From NCBI GenBank assembly GCA_937886325.1, contig CALABV010000223.1, positions 1 to 14,160 on the forward strand: a stretch of DNA of 14,160 nt, written 5' to 3'. The translations under genes and the position numbers were made by a program. The notes under the pieces were generated by a model. The model did no database searches, was not told where the DNA came from, and was given only the letters and a program-made list of their open reading frames with translations. This DNA is from an uncultured Geobacter sp. (GTDB lineage: Bacteria > Desulfobacterota > Desulfuromonadia > Geobacterales > Geobacteraceae). Position 1 is the first letter of the stretch. Every line of letters starts with the position of its first letter. This document shows positions 6,084-13,738 of the stretch, piece by piece.

Positions 6084-6532
6084 TAGTAGCCTCCGCCCTC
6101 GAATGTGATCGTGACCGGACCGTATGTCTTTCCGGCCACCGTGGCCCATACCTGGAGAGTCCCGGTCGCGGGTTGAAAGCAGAACCTGTCGCTGTTCCAT
6201 GCAACCGGCCACCCCACCACTCCTATCGGTCCCTCACCGTAAAACACCGGCGCCGACGCGCCTCCCCCCGCGGATTGCCAGCTCGTCGTCCAGTGTGCCG
6301 AGGCATCACATAGTGTCCCCAACAGTCGCACGGGAATGAAGGATGCGGGCAACGAAGGGGCAGGCGTCCCGCTTCCCGCGACCACATATTCCTTCGCGGT
6401 TTCCGTCCATTCCAGGTCATCATCCTGTAGAAACAGCCCGGTGATATTCGGTATGCATGTTGACGTTTTCCTTACCATGCGAATCCCGAACGCAGTGTTT
6501 TCAGCGTCGATGACAATCTTTTTCAGCTTCAT
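6080..6532 (-). CDS. Virion-associated protein of unknown function (150 residues)
   Basis: ATG 6532 overlaps the stop of the preceding gene as ATGA, so translation is coupled. The protein begins with MKLKKIVIDAENTAFGIRMV, then has Pro-, Ser- and Gly-rich stretches (SGTPAPSLPASFIP; WQSAGGGASAPVFYGEGPIG) and ends in a beta-type segment with TLQVWATVAGKTYGPVTITF and GGGYY. It contains several Trp residues but no membrane segment or catalytic motif that I recognise. It resembles small beta-rich tail or baseplate proteins in composition. Its position between the repeat-containing 355-residue protein and the glycosyltransferase suggests it belongs to the same particle-assembly operon. Family unknown. 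Confidence 0.7.
   Translation of the reverse strand: MKLKKIVIDAENTAFGIRMVRKTSTCIPNITGLFLQDDDLEWTETAKEYVVAGSGTPAPSLPASFIPVRLLGTLCDASAHWTTSWQSAGGGASAPVFYGEGPIGVVGWPVAWNSDRFCFQPATGTLQVWATVAGKTYGPVTITFEGGGYY
6090..6094 (-). promoter_or_regulatory. Ribosome binding site deciding the TTG start of the glycosyltransferase
   Basis: GGAGG lies six bases before TTG 6083, inside the last codons (EGGGYY) of the preceding gene. No ATG or GTG is placed correctly for it. Confidence 0.7.
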
Positions 6533-7596
6533 ACGGTCACATCCAGTTCCTGCGTGACGTAGCCGCTTGCCTCGATTTTCAGGTGATGCGCGCCGCGGGC
6601 GGTCTGGAACGATACCTTGCCGAAGGTGTCCGTCGATAGGGTCAGGTCGCCGGCCAGCGTCACCTTTGCTCCTGATATCGGTTTGCCGTCCTCGTCGACA
6701 ATGGTGAATGTGGCGAAACCGGCCGCGTAGGTGACGCTGATGCCGGCCGGAAGTTGTGTCGCATAGGCTTCCGACAGCTTAGCCAGGGCGATTTCCGGAG
6801 CGTCTCCGGCTATCGCCTCCACGGTGATGCGCACTGATGCGGCCGACGGATCCAGTTCGCTGTTCAGCACCAGCATCCGGCCCGAAACGGGGACATGGGG
6901 ATGCGTGACCGTCGTCCAGACGCCGGGCGGCATCGATGCGGACTCAACGCCGTCCGTGAAGGATATCCCCCAGCGCGGGCGGGACAGATATCCGAGCATC
7001 CGTTCGCCCAAGAGATACGCCTGACGAGGAGATTTCAACCATTTCGCTTCGATTGTCTTCGGTATCCTGCCGTAGCGCCCAATCTGGCCGGGAGCCTCCA
7101 GCATCAGAGCTTTTTTGTATTCCCCGGTTGCCCAATCATAGGCATATCGGATGCTGAGAGCGGTACAGATATCACCACCAGCGGCGGAAACATCCGGATC
7201 ACGCATGTTCCGGATGGCAAAATCACCATGCGCAGGCTCCGTCGGCGGCTCCTCTCCGATGACCAGCCCGGCCGCGCTTGCGCAGGCCGGAGCGCTTACC
7301 AGCGAGGTGATGGATGTTTCGGGACGGCCGGAAGCGTGGGAGATCCTCTCGGAAGCGAGCGTCTGCGATGATAGGACGAATCCTCCTCGCTGTACGACTA
7401 TGCCTGTCGACAGGCCTGACACCAGGGCCGACACGGCTGAACCGTCAGTTCCGGAGGCGACCCCGTCGACCGATGCCGCTCCTCCGCCTCCGGTAACCCC
7501 GGAGCGTTCCGTTGAGGCGGCCCCCAGCCCCGTTACCAGGCCGGATATTTCGGTCGCCTCGGGCGCGCCGGCCGATGGGGTGAACAGTAGCAGCAT
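6529..7596 (-). CDS. Tail/baseplate protein with N-terminal repeats and C-terminal Ig-like domain
   Basis: This 355-residue protein starts at ATG 7596, with GAAGG seven bases upstream (7604-7608) overlapping the end of the previous gene. Residues 1-120 are low-complexity, rich in Ser, Gly, Ala, Thr and Val, with imperfect repeats such as SGLVTG, VSGLSTG and SGRPETS...AGLVIG (89-114); a similar segment occurs in the 275-residue protein at 8438-9265. Residues about 125-290 form a middle domain (GDICTALSIRYAYDWATGEY; WTTVTHPHVPVSGRMLVLNS). Residues about 292-355 (FATFTIVDEDGKPISGAKVT ... GHHLKIEASGYV-type ending) look like a carboxypeptidase-regulatory or PEGA-like beta-sandwich, a fold phages use on exposed tail proteins for carbohydrate contact or stability. 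I infer a structural role in the tail tip; I recognise no named family for the rest. Confidence 0.72.
   Translation of the reverse strand: MLLLFTPSAGAPEATEISGLVTGLGAASTERSGVTGGGGAASVDGVASGTDGSAVSALVSGLSTGIVVQRGGFVLSSQTLASERISHASGRPETSITSLVSAPACASAAGLVIGEEPPTEPAHGDFAIRNMRDPDVSAAGGDICTALSIRYAYDWATGEYKKALMLEAPGQIGRYGRIPKTIEAKWLKSPRQAYLLGERMLGYLSRPRWGISFTDGVESASMPPGVWTTVTHPHVPVSGRMLVLNSELDPSAASVRITVEAIAGDAPEIALAKLSEAYATQLPAGISVTYAAGFATFTIVDEDGKPISGAKVTLAGDLTLSTDTFGKVSFQTARGAHHLKIEASGYVTQELDVTV
7255..7332 (-). repeat. Shared SGRPETS-LVIG segment, copy in the 355-residue protein
   Basis: Residues 89-114 read SGRPETSITSLVSAPACASA then AGLVIG. The segment matches 9038-9115 in the 275-residue protein in its first 7 and last 5 residues at identical 26-residue spacing. 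DNA over SGRPETS is also similar (TCCGGCCGTCCCGAAACATC against TCGGGCCGGCCGGAAACATC). Confidence 0.7.
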
Positions 7597-7606
7597 GGGG
7601 GTACCT

Positions 7607-8428
7607 TCAGCCCTTTATCATTCGGGGGGAAACGCTCCCCCCGCCACCAATCGCGGTGACGTGTACCGCGATTTCATCCACTCCCTGGACCTCCCACCAC
7701 TGGACCGGTAACAGCAGATTCCCTTCAGCGTTGACGATATCAATCGTTCCGCGTTCGAACCGCTTGGTCTCCAGCCTGGTAAACAGTGCGCCGTCACTCA
7801 GCACCAACGGGGTGATGTCGGCGGAGGTGAACGAGGTAAAATCTGCAAGAATCAGGGATATACCGATACGGCCGCCGCAGTCGCCGAGAGATACCCTGTC
7901 CAGATACAAATCTGAAAAGGTCAGGGTGTTTGCCGCGTCTTCGTCGTCGGTCACCACGGTCGCGGCTACCAAGACGTAGCCGCTGATACCGCTATCGTCG
8001 ACTTCCTCGAGAGTGACGGCGCCGCCGCGGCCGCCGACCGTCCCGGTGGAGATTGCTGATACCCCTCCTCCGCTGGGGTCCTCCGGGTAGATGTTGACTG
8101 TCGTCAGGCTGCCGTCATACACCACCCCCCACCATAGCGTCCCCGCCGGGATTGTATCCCTGTCGAGGGCGCCCCACACCCGGAATCCGGACAGATAACC
8201 ACCTGCGTCTCCGGCTACCACCGGGGTTTGGAAGTCGGGAAGAGTCGCGGAGTCGGCAGCGGTCACGAAATCAGCCCGTGCGACTACAATGTCGTCCGCG
8301 GGCCGAGCTACCTGAGACACGAGTTGTATGACCCGGGGAGCCTCGGTCTCTTCGCTCGCCTCGCGCGCATCACGCACGGACACCGCTTTCCCGCCTGACT
8401 GATCTGCTATCAAAATCGCCTTTTCCAT
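7607..8428 (-). CDS. Beta-rich virion protein of unknown function (273 residues)
   Basis: The protein starts at ATG 8428, with AAGGAG five bases upstream (8434-8439); that site includes the stop codon of the preceding gene. It contains alternating beta-type stretches and several acidic, Gly-rich loops: LPDFQTPVVAGDAGGYLSGF at about 64-83, WWGVVYDGSLTTVNIYPEDP at about 99-118, then GISLILADFTSFTSADITPL and WWEVQGVDEIAVHVTAIGGG near the end. The C-terminal third reads like a jelly-roll or Ig-type domain. There is no signal peptide, membrane segment or enzyme motif. Its place in the middle of the tail gene chain makes a tail or baseplate component likely, but the exact role is unknown. Confidence 0.75.
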   Translation of the reverse strand: MEKAILIADQSGGKAVSVRDAREASEETEAPRVIQLVSQVARPADDIVVARADFVTAADSATLPDFQTPVVAGDAGGYLSGFRVWGALDRDTIPAGTLWWGVVYDGSLTTVNIYPEDPSGGGVSAISTGTVGGRGGAVTLEEVDDSGISGYVLVAATVVTDDEDAANTLTFSDLYLDRVSLGDCGGRIGISLILADFTSFTSADITPLVLSDGALFTRLETKRFERGTIDIVNAEGNLLLPVQWWEVQGVDEIAVHVTAIGGGGSVSPRMIKG

Positions 8429-8433
8429 CGTTA

Positions 8434-8439
8434 CTCCTT
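8434..8439 (-). promoter_or_regulatory. Ribosome binding site for the 273-residue gene
   Basis: AAGGAG lies five bases before ATG 8428 and is fused with the upstream gene's TAA (TAAGGAG), so termination places the ribosome on the next start. Confidence 0.65.
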
Positions 8440-9265
8440 ATACAACAGGATATATTCTCGCGATACCCGGCATGCCTCCGCTCCATACGCCGCCGCAACT
8501 GGCCATCAATTCGTCAATTTGAGCCCTGACAGTAACGGTGTCACTCTCCAACACTCCGTGTAGCTCAATACCAAGTTCCCTGCATTCGGAGCGGAACGCG
8601 TCCAGGTCGCCGTATTCCACGGGCAGGCCACACAGGTTCGCCAGCAGGTCCCAGAGGATGTCGGCGGGATTGGTGAGCAGCTCTCCGGTTTCCGCGCGCA
8701 TCTTGCCGCGCACGGTCACCGCCAGTGTTTCTTTCGTTGTGGCCGGCGTGGCCAGCCGCAATAGAGATACGGCGTGCCCCTCGCCGTCGATGGTGTTCTC
8801 CAGGGTGTACTGGGTGTCGGCAACGCCATCGCGGGTGAGCCCATCCACCGCCTGAATCGCGTGGTCCAGCAGGAAATAGACCCGGCCCGTATTGTCGTAG
8901 GGAATGGGGGTGATGGTGATGGTCCCGTAGCCGACCGGCAGCGGGGCCGGAGACACGAACTGACCCCAAACCGTGGAGTTCCTGAGCGGAACCGGATCGG
9001 ACAGGGGGATGACGAGCCCGAAGGTGTCGGGATCTCCGCCGATAACCAGACCGGAAACAGAGGAGTTCACCAGACCGAACGCAACTGCGTCCCGCGATGT
9101 TTCCGGCCGGCCCGATACGGCTCCGGGGTATTCCACGGACCTGGCCTGCGCGCCGGAGAACATGGCGGAGATCCCGGCTGCCGCCGTGCCCTGTCCGCTC
9201 ACTACCACGTCCAGCGCGGCCCCGTTTTTCCCGGAGATATATCCGTCGTTCTCGGTTTCAGCCAT
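8438..9265 (-). CDS. Tail/baseplate protein sharing a repeat with the 355-residue protein
   Basis: This 275-residue protein starts at ATG 9265, overlapping the previous gene's TAA by one base (TAATG), with a GAGGG site just upstream. Residues 1-90 hold a Ser-, Gly- and Ala-rich region with SGRPETSRDA at 51-60 and SGLVIGGDPDT at 71-81, matching the 355-residue protein. Residues about 95-185 look beta-rich (STVWGQFVSPAPLPVGYGTI; GRVYFLLDHAIQAVDGLT). Residues about 190-275 include ETGELLTNPADILWDLLANL then CGLPVEYGDLDAFRSECREL and a closing IDELMASCGGVWSGGMPGIA. The 'NPADILWDLL...LP...D...F...C' arrangement resembles baseplate-hub and tail-tip proteins of GTA and siphophage type, where a helical NPA-x-I element is followed by a small domain. 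That resemblance is by eye. A tail-tip role is my best inference. Confidence 0.72.
   Translation of the reverse strand: MAETENDGYISGKNGAALDVVVSGQGTAAAGISAMFSGAQARSVEYPGAVSGRPETSRDAVAFGLVNSSVSGLVIGGDPDTFGLVIPLSDPVPLRNSTVWGQFVSPAPLPVGYGTITITPIPYDNTGRVYFLLDHAIQAVDGLTRDGVADTQYTLENTIDGEGHAVSLLRLATPATTKETLAVTVRGKMRAETGELLTNPADILWDLLANLCGLPVEYGDLDAFRSECRELGIELHGVLESDTVTVRAQIDELMASCGGVWSGGMPGIARIYPVV
9038..9115 (-). repeat. Shared SGRPETS-LVIG segment, copy in the 275-residue protein
   Basis: Residues 51-76 read SGRPETSRDAVAFGLVNSSV then SGLVIG. They align without gaps to 89-114 of the 355-residue protein encoded at 6529-7596. Confidence 0.7.
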
Positions 9266-9579
9266 TACATCCAGCCCTCTTCAATCAGGCTGCCCCTGCT
9301 ATCCAGCAGTTCGCTCCACTTTCGGCCGTCCGGCATGAGCGCGACCAGGCGGTATCTGACAACAGCGTCCGACAGCTCACACGGGTCCATGCTCACGTTC
9401 GCGGCCGCATCGAACCCGATGGGGACGCATCCCTCCGGCCATCTGCATCCGATGCTGCCGTTTTCCGCGGCCATCCCCACCCGGCGGAACGGCCGCTTCA
9501 GTTGAGACGGCCGTTCTCCGAAATGCGTCACGCCGTCGGCGTCGGTGATGATGAGGGGACCGAAGATATTACGAGACAT
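9265..9579 (-). CDS. Small virion-associated protein of unknown function (104 residues)
   Basis: ATG 9579 lies 11 bases inside the end of the preceding gene; only a weak GGTGGA-type site precedes it, so translation is probably coupled. The protein starts MSRNIFGPLIITDADGVTHF, has two Cys (about 45 and 67) and ends in a stretch with SDAVVRYRLVALMPDGRKWS followed by an acidic EEGWM tail. The final residues overlap the next gene's start. Composition suggests a small soluble alpha/beta domain. It has no membrane segment or known motif. Tight packing between two virion-type genes supports a tail-related structural or assembly role, but I recognise no family. Confidence 0.68.
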   Translation of the reverse strand: MSRNIFGPLIITDADGVTHFGERPSQLKRPFRRVGMAAENGSIGCRWPEGCVPIGFDAAANVSMDPCELSDAVVRYRLVALMPDGRKWSELLDSRGSLIEEGWM

Positions 9580-10180
9580 CGAATTCCACCCGGAACTTGA
9601 TGCCCGCGTTCTGGCCGTAGGTGGTAGGTTTCAGCGAAATACCGAGATAAAAGGCATGTTCCGCCGATGACGCCTGGTCGGCCAGTGACAGGGCATTCGC
9701 GTTTCCGCCGATGCCGTAGGCGGCATCCCAGGCCTTTCCGTCCGTGTCGCCGCCGATACGGTTTTTCCGCACGGCAGACGCAGTCCGCTCGAAAGCCGCC
9801 ACCTTGCACCCGGCAGGAGGCTCCGTGGCGGTGACGCCGTCGTACACGTAAAACTTGCAGTTGGACAGCGCCGTATTCACCGCGTCGTCCTTCCAGTCGA
9901 TTTTGACCGTGCAGTCGGCCTGTGCCACGTTGGTAGCATCCAACGTGACCGCTGCCGCCTCTTCAAGGGATACCTGTGTCGGGCTCACGTAGCGGCAGTT
10001 GCGCGCCGCCGCGATGAACGCGAGCAGAGAATCCAACGCTATGGTTGCCGGGTTCCAGGCGTCGACGCTGATTGATGTCCGGGCGGTCGGGGCCCCCGAA
10101 AACGCCAGTTTGTCGGTCGCCCCGAGGGTTGCGTCGAACAGCCCGTCCGCGCCGTATTTCCATGCCGTAACAATTGCCAT
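9569..10180 (-). CDS. Virion structural protein of unknown type (203 residues)
   Basis: The protein starts at ATG 10180 with a strong GGAGG six bases upstream, the best-initiated of the small genes here and consistent with a more abundant product. It starts MAIVTAWKYGADGLFDATLG and ends in a beta-type segment with LGISLKPTTYGQNAGIKFRV and EFDVS. The middle has LDSLLAFIAAARNCRYVS and VTLDATNVAQADCTVKIDWK. Three Cys are scattered and no membrane segment or enzyme motif is seen. Size, predicted beta content and initiation strength would suit a tail tube or other repeated virion subunit, but sequence alone does not show that. Its stop overlaps the next gene by 11 bases. Confidence 0.72.
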   Translation of the reverse strand: MAIVTAWKYGADGLFDATLGATDKLAFSGAPTARTSISVDAWNPATIALDSLLAFIAAARNCRYVSPTQVSLEEAAAVTLDATNVAQADCTVKIDWKDDAVNTALSNCKFYVYDGVTATEPPAGCKVAAFERTASAVRKNRIGGDTDGKAWDAAYGIGGNANALSLADQASSAEHAFYLGISLKPTTYGQNAGIKFRVEFDVS

Positions 10181-10181
10181 G

Positions 10182-10517
10182 CTATGCCTCCAGTTCCAGG
10201 GTGATTTCCGGCCCCAGGGTCGCCCTGGTCACCGTTCCGGTAAAGAGCCTCACGGCCGTCCCGGTGGATACGTCTTCTATTACCGCCCGCCGGCGGAATG
10301 GCGGGGTAGCAAACAGCGCGGTCAATCGCCCGTCGCCGTTGTCCATAGCGATGGACGTGTTCGCGTTCTCCGAACCGCCTCCCACCTGGAGCGGCCGTCG
10401 GATGGTACCCACGTTTGCCAGCCTGCGGTAGGAAACGCCGGCAGAGAACGGCAGCGCGCGGGCATCACGGTAAAACGAGAGAACCGGGTCGGTGTCGATA
10501 CGAACGATCAGAATCAT
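10182..10517 (-). CDS. Small baseplate/tail protein, hub-fragment-like (111 residues)
   Basis: ATG 10517 overlaps the stop of the 1071-residue gene as ATGA. The protein reads MILIVRIDTDPVLSFYRDAR, then a Gly-rich loop (LQVGGGSENANTSIAMDNGD at 43-62) and RLTALFATPPFRRRAVIEDV, ending in a beta strand pair (TVTRATLGPEITLELEA). The pattern 'N-x-S-I-x-M-D-N-x-D-G-R-L-T...FA-x-PP' resembles the beginning of phage baseplate hub proteins, where a similar N/D-rich turn precedes a beta domain. It could be a hub domain encoded as a separate gene. The comparison is by eye and needs a profile search. It stops with TAG two bases before the next start. Confidence 0.65.
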   Translation of the reverse strand: MILIVRIDTDPVLSFYRDARALPFSAGVSYRRLANVGTIRRPLQVGGGSENANTSIAMDNGDGRLTALFATPPFRRRAVIEDVSTGTAVRLFTGTVTRATLGPEITLELEA

Positions 10518-13500
10518 TGCAGCACCGCCGCCAACGGCAGAGACAGGCTGAGAATCCGCTGTGACGAGTCATTCGGGTGGAACTGCAATTCATCGACGAT
10601 CTCGATATCATCCGTGTCCACCGTGACCAGCATGGCCTCATCCGGATGCAGGTAGTGGGGAATCACCACCAGGGGGAGGTTGCCGTTTTTCTTACAATAT
10701 TCAACGGCGGATAAATGCTCGTCGAACTCGGCCTTACTGATAAAGTTAATCCACTCGATGCGACCGGCCGAACCCTTGCCTCCGTAAACCGCCCCATCGC
10801 GGGGGCCATGGATCAGGTCGTACTGCTTTCGCAGGGTGATGACATCCGGAGCCAGCTCCGTGGTGAGCGCCCGGCCCGCAAACAGCCAGCCCACAGCACC
10901 AGCGGCATCGATGGTGATACGCAGGTATCGGGTGGCGACCGTCTCCGGAGCTATCCAGGCAATGACTGTGGTTGCTGCGGAGAGGGTGCCCAGAGTGGTC
11001 CAGGAGAGGCCGTCGTCGCTCGACTCCAGCGTGATGTCTGCTCCGGCCGGCAGGTCGTGGCGGGCCAGGGCGATGCTGTCAATCTCGATAGCCGCCCCGA
11101 AATCCATGACCAGGGACGCGGTGGGGGAATCCCACCGCCACTGCTCGGGAGTCGGTGTTGCGATGTTCGCCGGGGAATGGGGCTGGCGGGCCTCGAAGCG
11201 GAATAAATCTTCCGTCACGAACGAAGGATATGCGCCCGGCGTGAATACTGCCGTGAGCGCGTCGGAGATAAGCGCGCTTTGCAGGGGCAGTTCTCCGCTC
11301 CATGCGCCGCCGTTCTTTCTCCAGGAGAAGGACCCGCCTTCCACGGAGAAGCGGAATGTGTCTCCCAGCGCGAACGGAATGCCGCCGTTTGCCAGGGAGA
11401 ACGATAGCCCCAGCCCCTCGTAACGGGCCGGTGATTCGGACATGAGCAGCTGTGAAAATGCCGTGACCGAGCCGCGCACGTCCCATGTCAGCGTGTCGTC
11501 ACCGGAAAACCCTCCGGCCAGATAGCGGGCGCTCCCAGCGATGACCGGAATGGTGATAGTCGCCGACGTGCCGCCGGACGACGTGCCGGACGCCCCTGCG
11601 ATGGAGATGGTGAGCGTGTCCCCTTCCTTGAGGTGCTCGGTGCATTTGCAGGATATGAGGAAGGCGAATTCCTCCGTGTTTTCGCCATCAAGGGTTGTGC
11701 TGTAGTAGACCTCGTCCGTATACGCGGGAGCATACCCGTCGGACAGCTCCCAGTAGTACGCCGCGTCCATGTCGCGCCAACAACCAGCACTCTTGCCGGC
11801 GCCGTCAGTTTTTCCCGGCACGATGCCGGCGGCCAGATAGATGAGATCTATCGCGGAGGTGTATCGAGCGAGGAATCCTTCCTGCGATTTGTACAGGTCA
11901 TCGCGCGTCGAAACGGTCAGGGCATTCAGGTCGGTCAGCACCTCATCTTTGAGGCTGTCCCACATGCCCAGGGCCGTCGGGTAGATGTACACGGTTTCCA
12001 GCGCCCTCAGGAGCAGCGCGAAACACCTCTCCATCCAGGCGATGTCCGACGATGCGACCAGATACTGCGCGCCCGCCGAGAGCGGCGCCACGGGTTCGGT
12101 CGAGATATCGCTCCAGTTGCGATATTCCGTTGAGACTCCATACGTGACAATGAAATTGTATGCTTGCTCGTATGTCGGTTTATAGAGCGTCATTGGTTCC
12201 CATACGGGCGCATGCCCGCCCTCAACTACCTCCAGATGAGACTTCTCGAACGTGACCTTATAACGCACCAGCTGTGACGACCCGCCGGGCGGCGTCGTAT
12301 TCGCCGTAATGAAATCCCTTCGCCACTGGTACAACGCGTTCAATCGGCTTGAATAGGCCGGGTCCAGGGCCATAACATCACCTCCCTCGTTCAGTCCTAG
12401 GCAGTACGAGGAGAAGGTGACCGGCAGTTCTTCCACCTCGCAATTGGAGGACTTCCTGTTTTTTCTGTATGTCGCGGTGATAGACTTCGCGGAGGCGTTC
12501 GCCCCCAGTTTGCTCGCCGCGATGATGATCGGCGGCTCGGTTTCTCCGATGTCGTCATCGCGTGTCTGGTAATTGATGGCGGTGATGCGGACCGCGCCGG
12601 TCTGTTTTGCCAAACTGGCCGATGTCTGAGTTACCGCCGCCGGGATTGTGAAAGCGATCGGGCTTGACGCATCGCTGTACGGCACCCCCGTCCTGGCGGC
12701 TGAAAGGTTGCCGGATACCGAGCCTTTTACACTCCACAGACTTTCTCCCAGGTAGTCGAGGGTCAGGATCTCGGTCGGGGCGGACGGGGCAACGGTCAGG
12801 GTATCCGCGAAGTCCTTCAGTTCGTACCAGCCACCACTGACGGCGGGCGGGTTGGCCTTGGCCGCCGTGCGCAGGGGGAGATCCAGCGCCGCCATACCGC
12901 CGGGCGTCAGGTTCTTTGAGATCACGCCCTGCACGGTGATGAGTCCTGAGCGGAGTCGAAGGGCGGAAAGCAGGTCGTACAGAGTGACGACACCCGGATA
13001 GATTTCGGTTACGGAACCATCGGAAACGGTGACTGTGCGGGTTCCGGTGATGACGGAGATTTTCGCGCCGACGGAGAGTTTGACCGTGGGCGACGGTGTC
13101 AGGTGATATACCCAGCCGTCGGAGGTGTACTCCCGATACTGTCGGTAGATCGTCTGGTCCCCCTGGATACGAATGCGTGGGCAATCCTCGGGCAGGGTCC
13201 CGGACGGGGAAAGGGTTCGGGTAATGCCGGTCCAATCCCATTCTTCGCCGGTGAAGGTATCCTCGCCCGCCTCGATGTCGGCGAGCAGGGAGAAATTGGA
13301 GGTCGAGGCTGTCAGCGCTTCAGAAACGAACAGGTTGACGGCGTTACCCGCCGCGCCCTCGGCTTTCGCCGACAGCTGCACGCCGTAGAAATCGAGATGC
13401 GCGGCACGGGACGCCGTTCCCAGGCTCACCAGTTCCACCTCGATGGACTGTGCCGGTACGTCGGCGGCGGTGATGTCGACCATTTTACCGCTGCCTACGC

Positions 13501-13729
13501 CGGAGAACACCGGCGAGGAGACACGGCCGGTCCCCAGGTCGGAGGCTATCCTGATTTCAAATGTCGCATCCTCATGACCGGTGTAGGAGCCCGCCAGCCG
13601 GACGCTGCCGGAGCCCTTGCGGGTCGCTTTGCCTGGGAATACCGCAGCTGCCGGTTTCACGGCGGAGGCGGTCAGGAGTGCGCTTGTCACCGCGTTGCGG
13701 TTATTTGAAAGGATGCGTTGGATGGACAT
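10514..13729 (-). CDS. Large tail/baseplate protein with discoidin-like domain (1071 residues)
   Basis: This is the largest gene of the window, from ATG 13729 with GGAG five bases upstream (13735-13738). Residues 1-150 are Ala-, Ser- and Gly-rich beta-type sequence (KGSGSVRLAGSYTGHEDATF). Residues about 540-690 hold a mostly helical, Trp- and Tyr-rich segment (WMERCFALLLRALETVYIYP; YTSAIDLIYLAAGIVPGK). Residues about 865-945 resemble a discoidin / F5-F8 type C jelly roll: WDSPTASLVMDFGAAIEIDS, ITLESSDDGLSWTTLGTLSA, then ATRYLRITID. Such domains bind carbohydrates. The C-terminus (about 990-1071; WINFISKAEFDEHLSAVEYC) is a separate mixed domain. There is no signal peptide, membrane segment or protease motif. 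Its size and place at the head of the tail gene chain suggest a baseplate or tail-fibre-like organiser that may also touch the cell surface. A repeat-like 22-base sequence lies inside at 12943-12964. Family not recognised. Confidence 0.75.
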   Translation of the reverse strand: MSIQRILSNNRNAVTSALLTASAVKPAAAVFPGKATRKGSGSVRLAGSYTGHEDATFEIRIASDLGTGRVSSPVFSGVGSGKMVDITAADVPAQSIEVELVSLGTASRAAHLDFYGVQLSAKAEGAAGNAVNLFVSEALTASTSNFSLLADIEAGEDTFTGEEWDWTGITRTLSPSGTLPEDCPRIRIQGDQTIYRQYREYTSDGWVYHLTPSPTVKLSVGAKISVITGTRTVTVSDGSVTEIYPGVVTLYDLLSALRLRSGLITVQGVISKNLTPGGMAALDLPLRTAAKANPPAVSGGWYELKDFADTLTVAPSAPTEILTLDYLGESLWSVKGSVSGNLSAARTGVPYSDASSPIAFTIPAAVTQTSASLAKQTGAVRITAINYQTRDDDIGETEPPIIIAASKLGANASAKSITATYRKNRKSSNCEVEELPVTFSSYCLGLNEGGDVMALDPAYSSRLNALYQWRRDFITANTTPPGGSSQLVRYKVTFEKSHLEVVEGGHAPVWEPMTLYKPTYEQAYNFIVTYGVSTEYRNWSDISTEPVAPLSAGAQYLVASSDIAWMERCFALLLRALETVYIYPTALGMWDSLKDEVLTDLNALTVSTRDDLYKSQEGFLARYTSAIDLIYLAAGIVPGKTDGAGKSAGCWRDMDAAYYWELSDGYAPAYTDEVYYSTTLDGENTEEFAFLISCKCTEHLKEGDTLTISIAGASGTSSGGTSATITIPVIAGSARYLAGGFSGDDTLTWDVRGSVTAFSQLLMSESPARYEGLGLSFSLANGGIPFALGDTFRFSVEGGSFSWRKNGGAWSGELPLQSALISDALTAVFTPGAYPSFVTEDLFRFEARQPHSPANIATPTPEQWRWDSPTASLVMDFGAAIEIDSIALARHDLPAGADITLESSDDGLSWTTLGTLSAATTVIAWIAPETVATRYLRITIDAAGAVGWLFAGRALTTELAPDVITLRKQYDLIHGPRDGAVYGGKGSAGRIEWINFISKAEFDEHLSAVEYCKKNGNLPLVVIPHYLHPDEAMLVTVDTDDIEIVDELQFHPNDSSQRILSLSLPLAAVLQ
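12943..12964. repeat. Dispersed-repeat-like 22-mer inside the large tail gene
   Basis: The plus strand reads GTCCTGAGCGGAGTCGAAGGGC, with ends forming an imperfect inverted pair (GTCCT/AGGGC). I recall very similar sequences (CTTCGACTCCGCTCAG type) as abundant dispersed repeats in several environmental bacterial lineages. Here it lies in the coding frame (ALRLRSGLIT). This is one copy only, so the identity is from memory and unverified. Confidence 0.35.
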
Positions 13730-13734
13730 GATTA

Positions 13735-13738
13735 CTCC
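13735..13738 (-). promoter_or_regulatory. Ribosome binding site of the 1071-residue gene, next to the hairpin
   Basis: GGAG lies five bases before ATG 13729 and begins one base after the 15-bp hairpin in the transcript. Hairpin folding leaves it exposed but sterically close to the stem. Confidence 0.6.

Noticed and set aside
6084..6212. Longer ATG-started glycosyltransferase reaching 6212
   Set aside because: The extra residues are the preceding gene read out of frame, and family similarity begins at the TTG, which has a GGAGG at correct spacing.
6895..7711. Long plus-strand frames opposite the 355-residue gene
   Set aside because: They result from GC-rich antisense sequence with few stops. 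None has a convincing ribosome binding site or protein-like composition.
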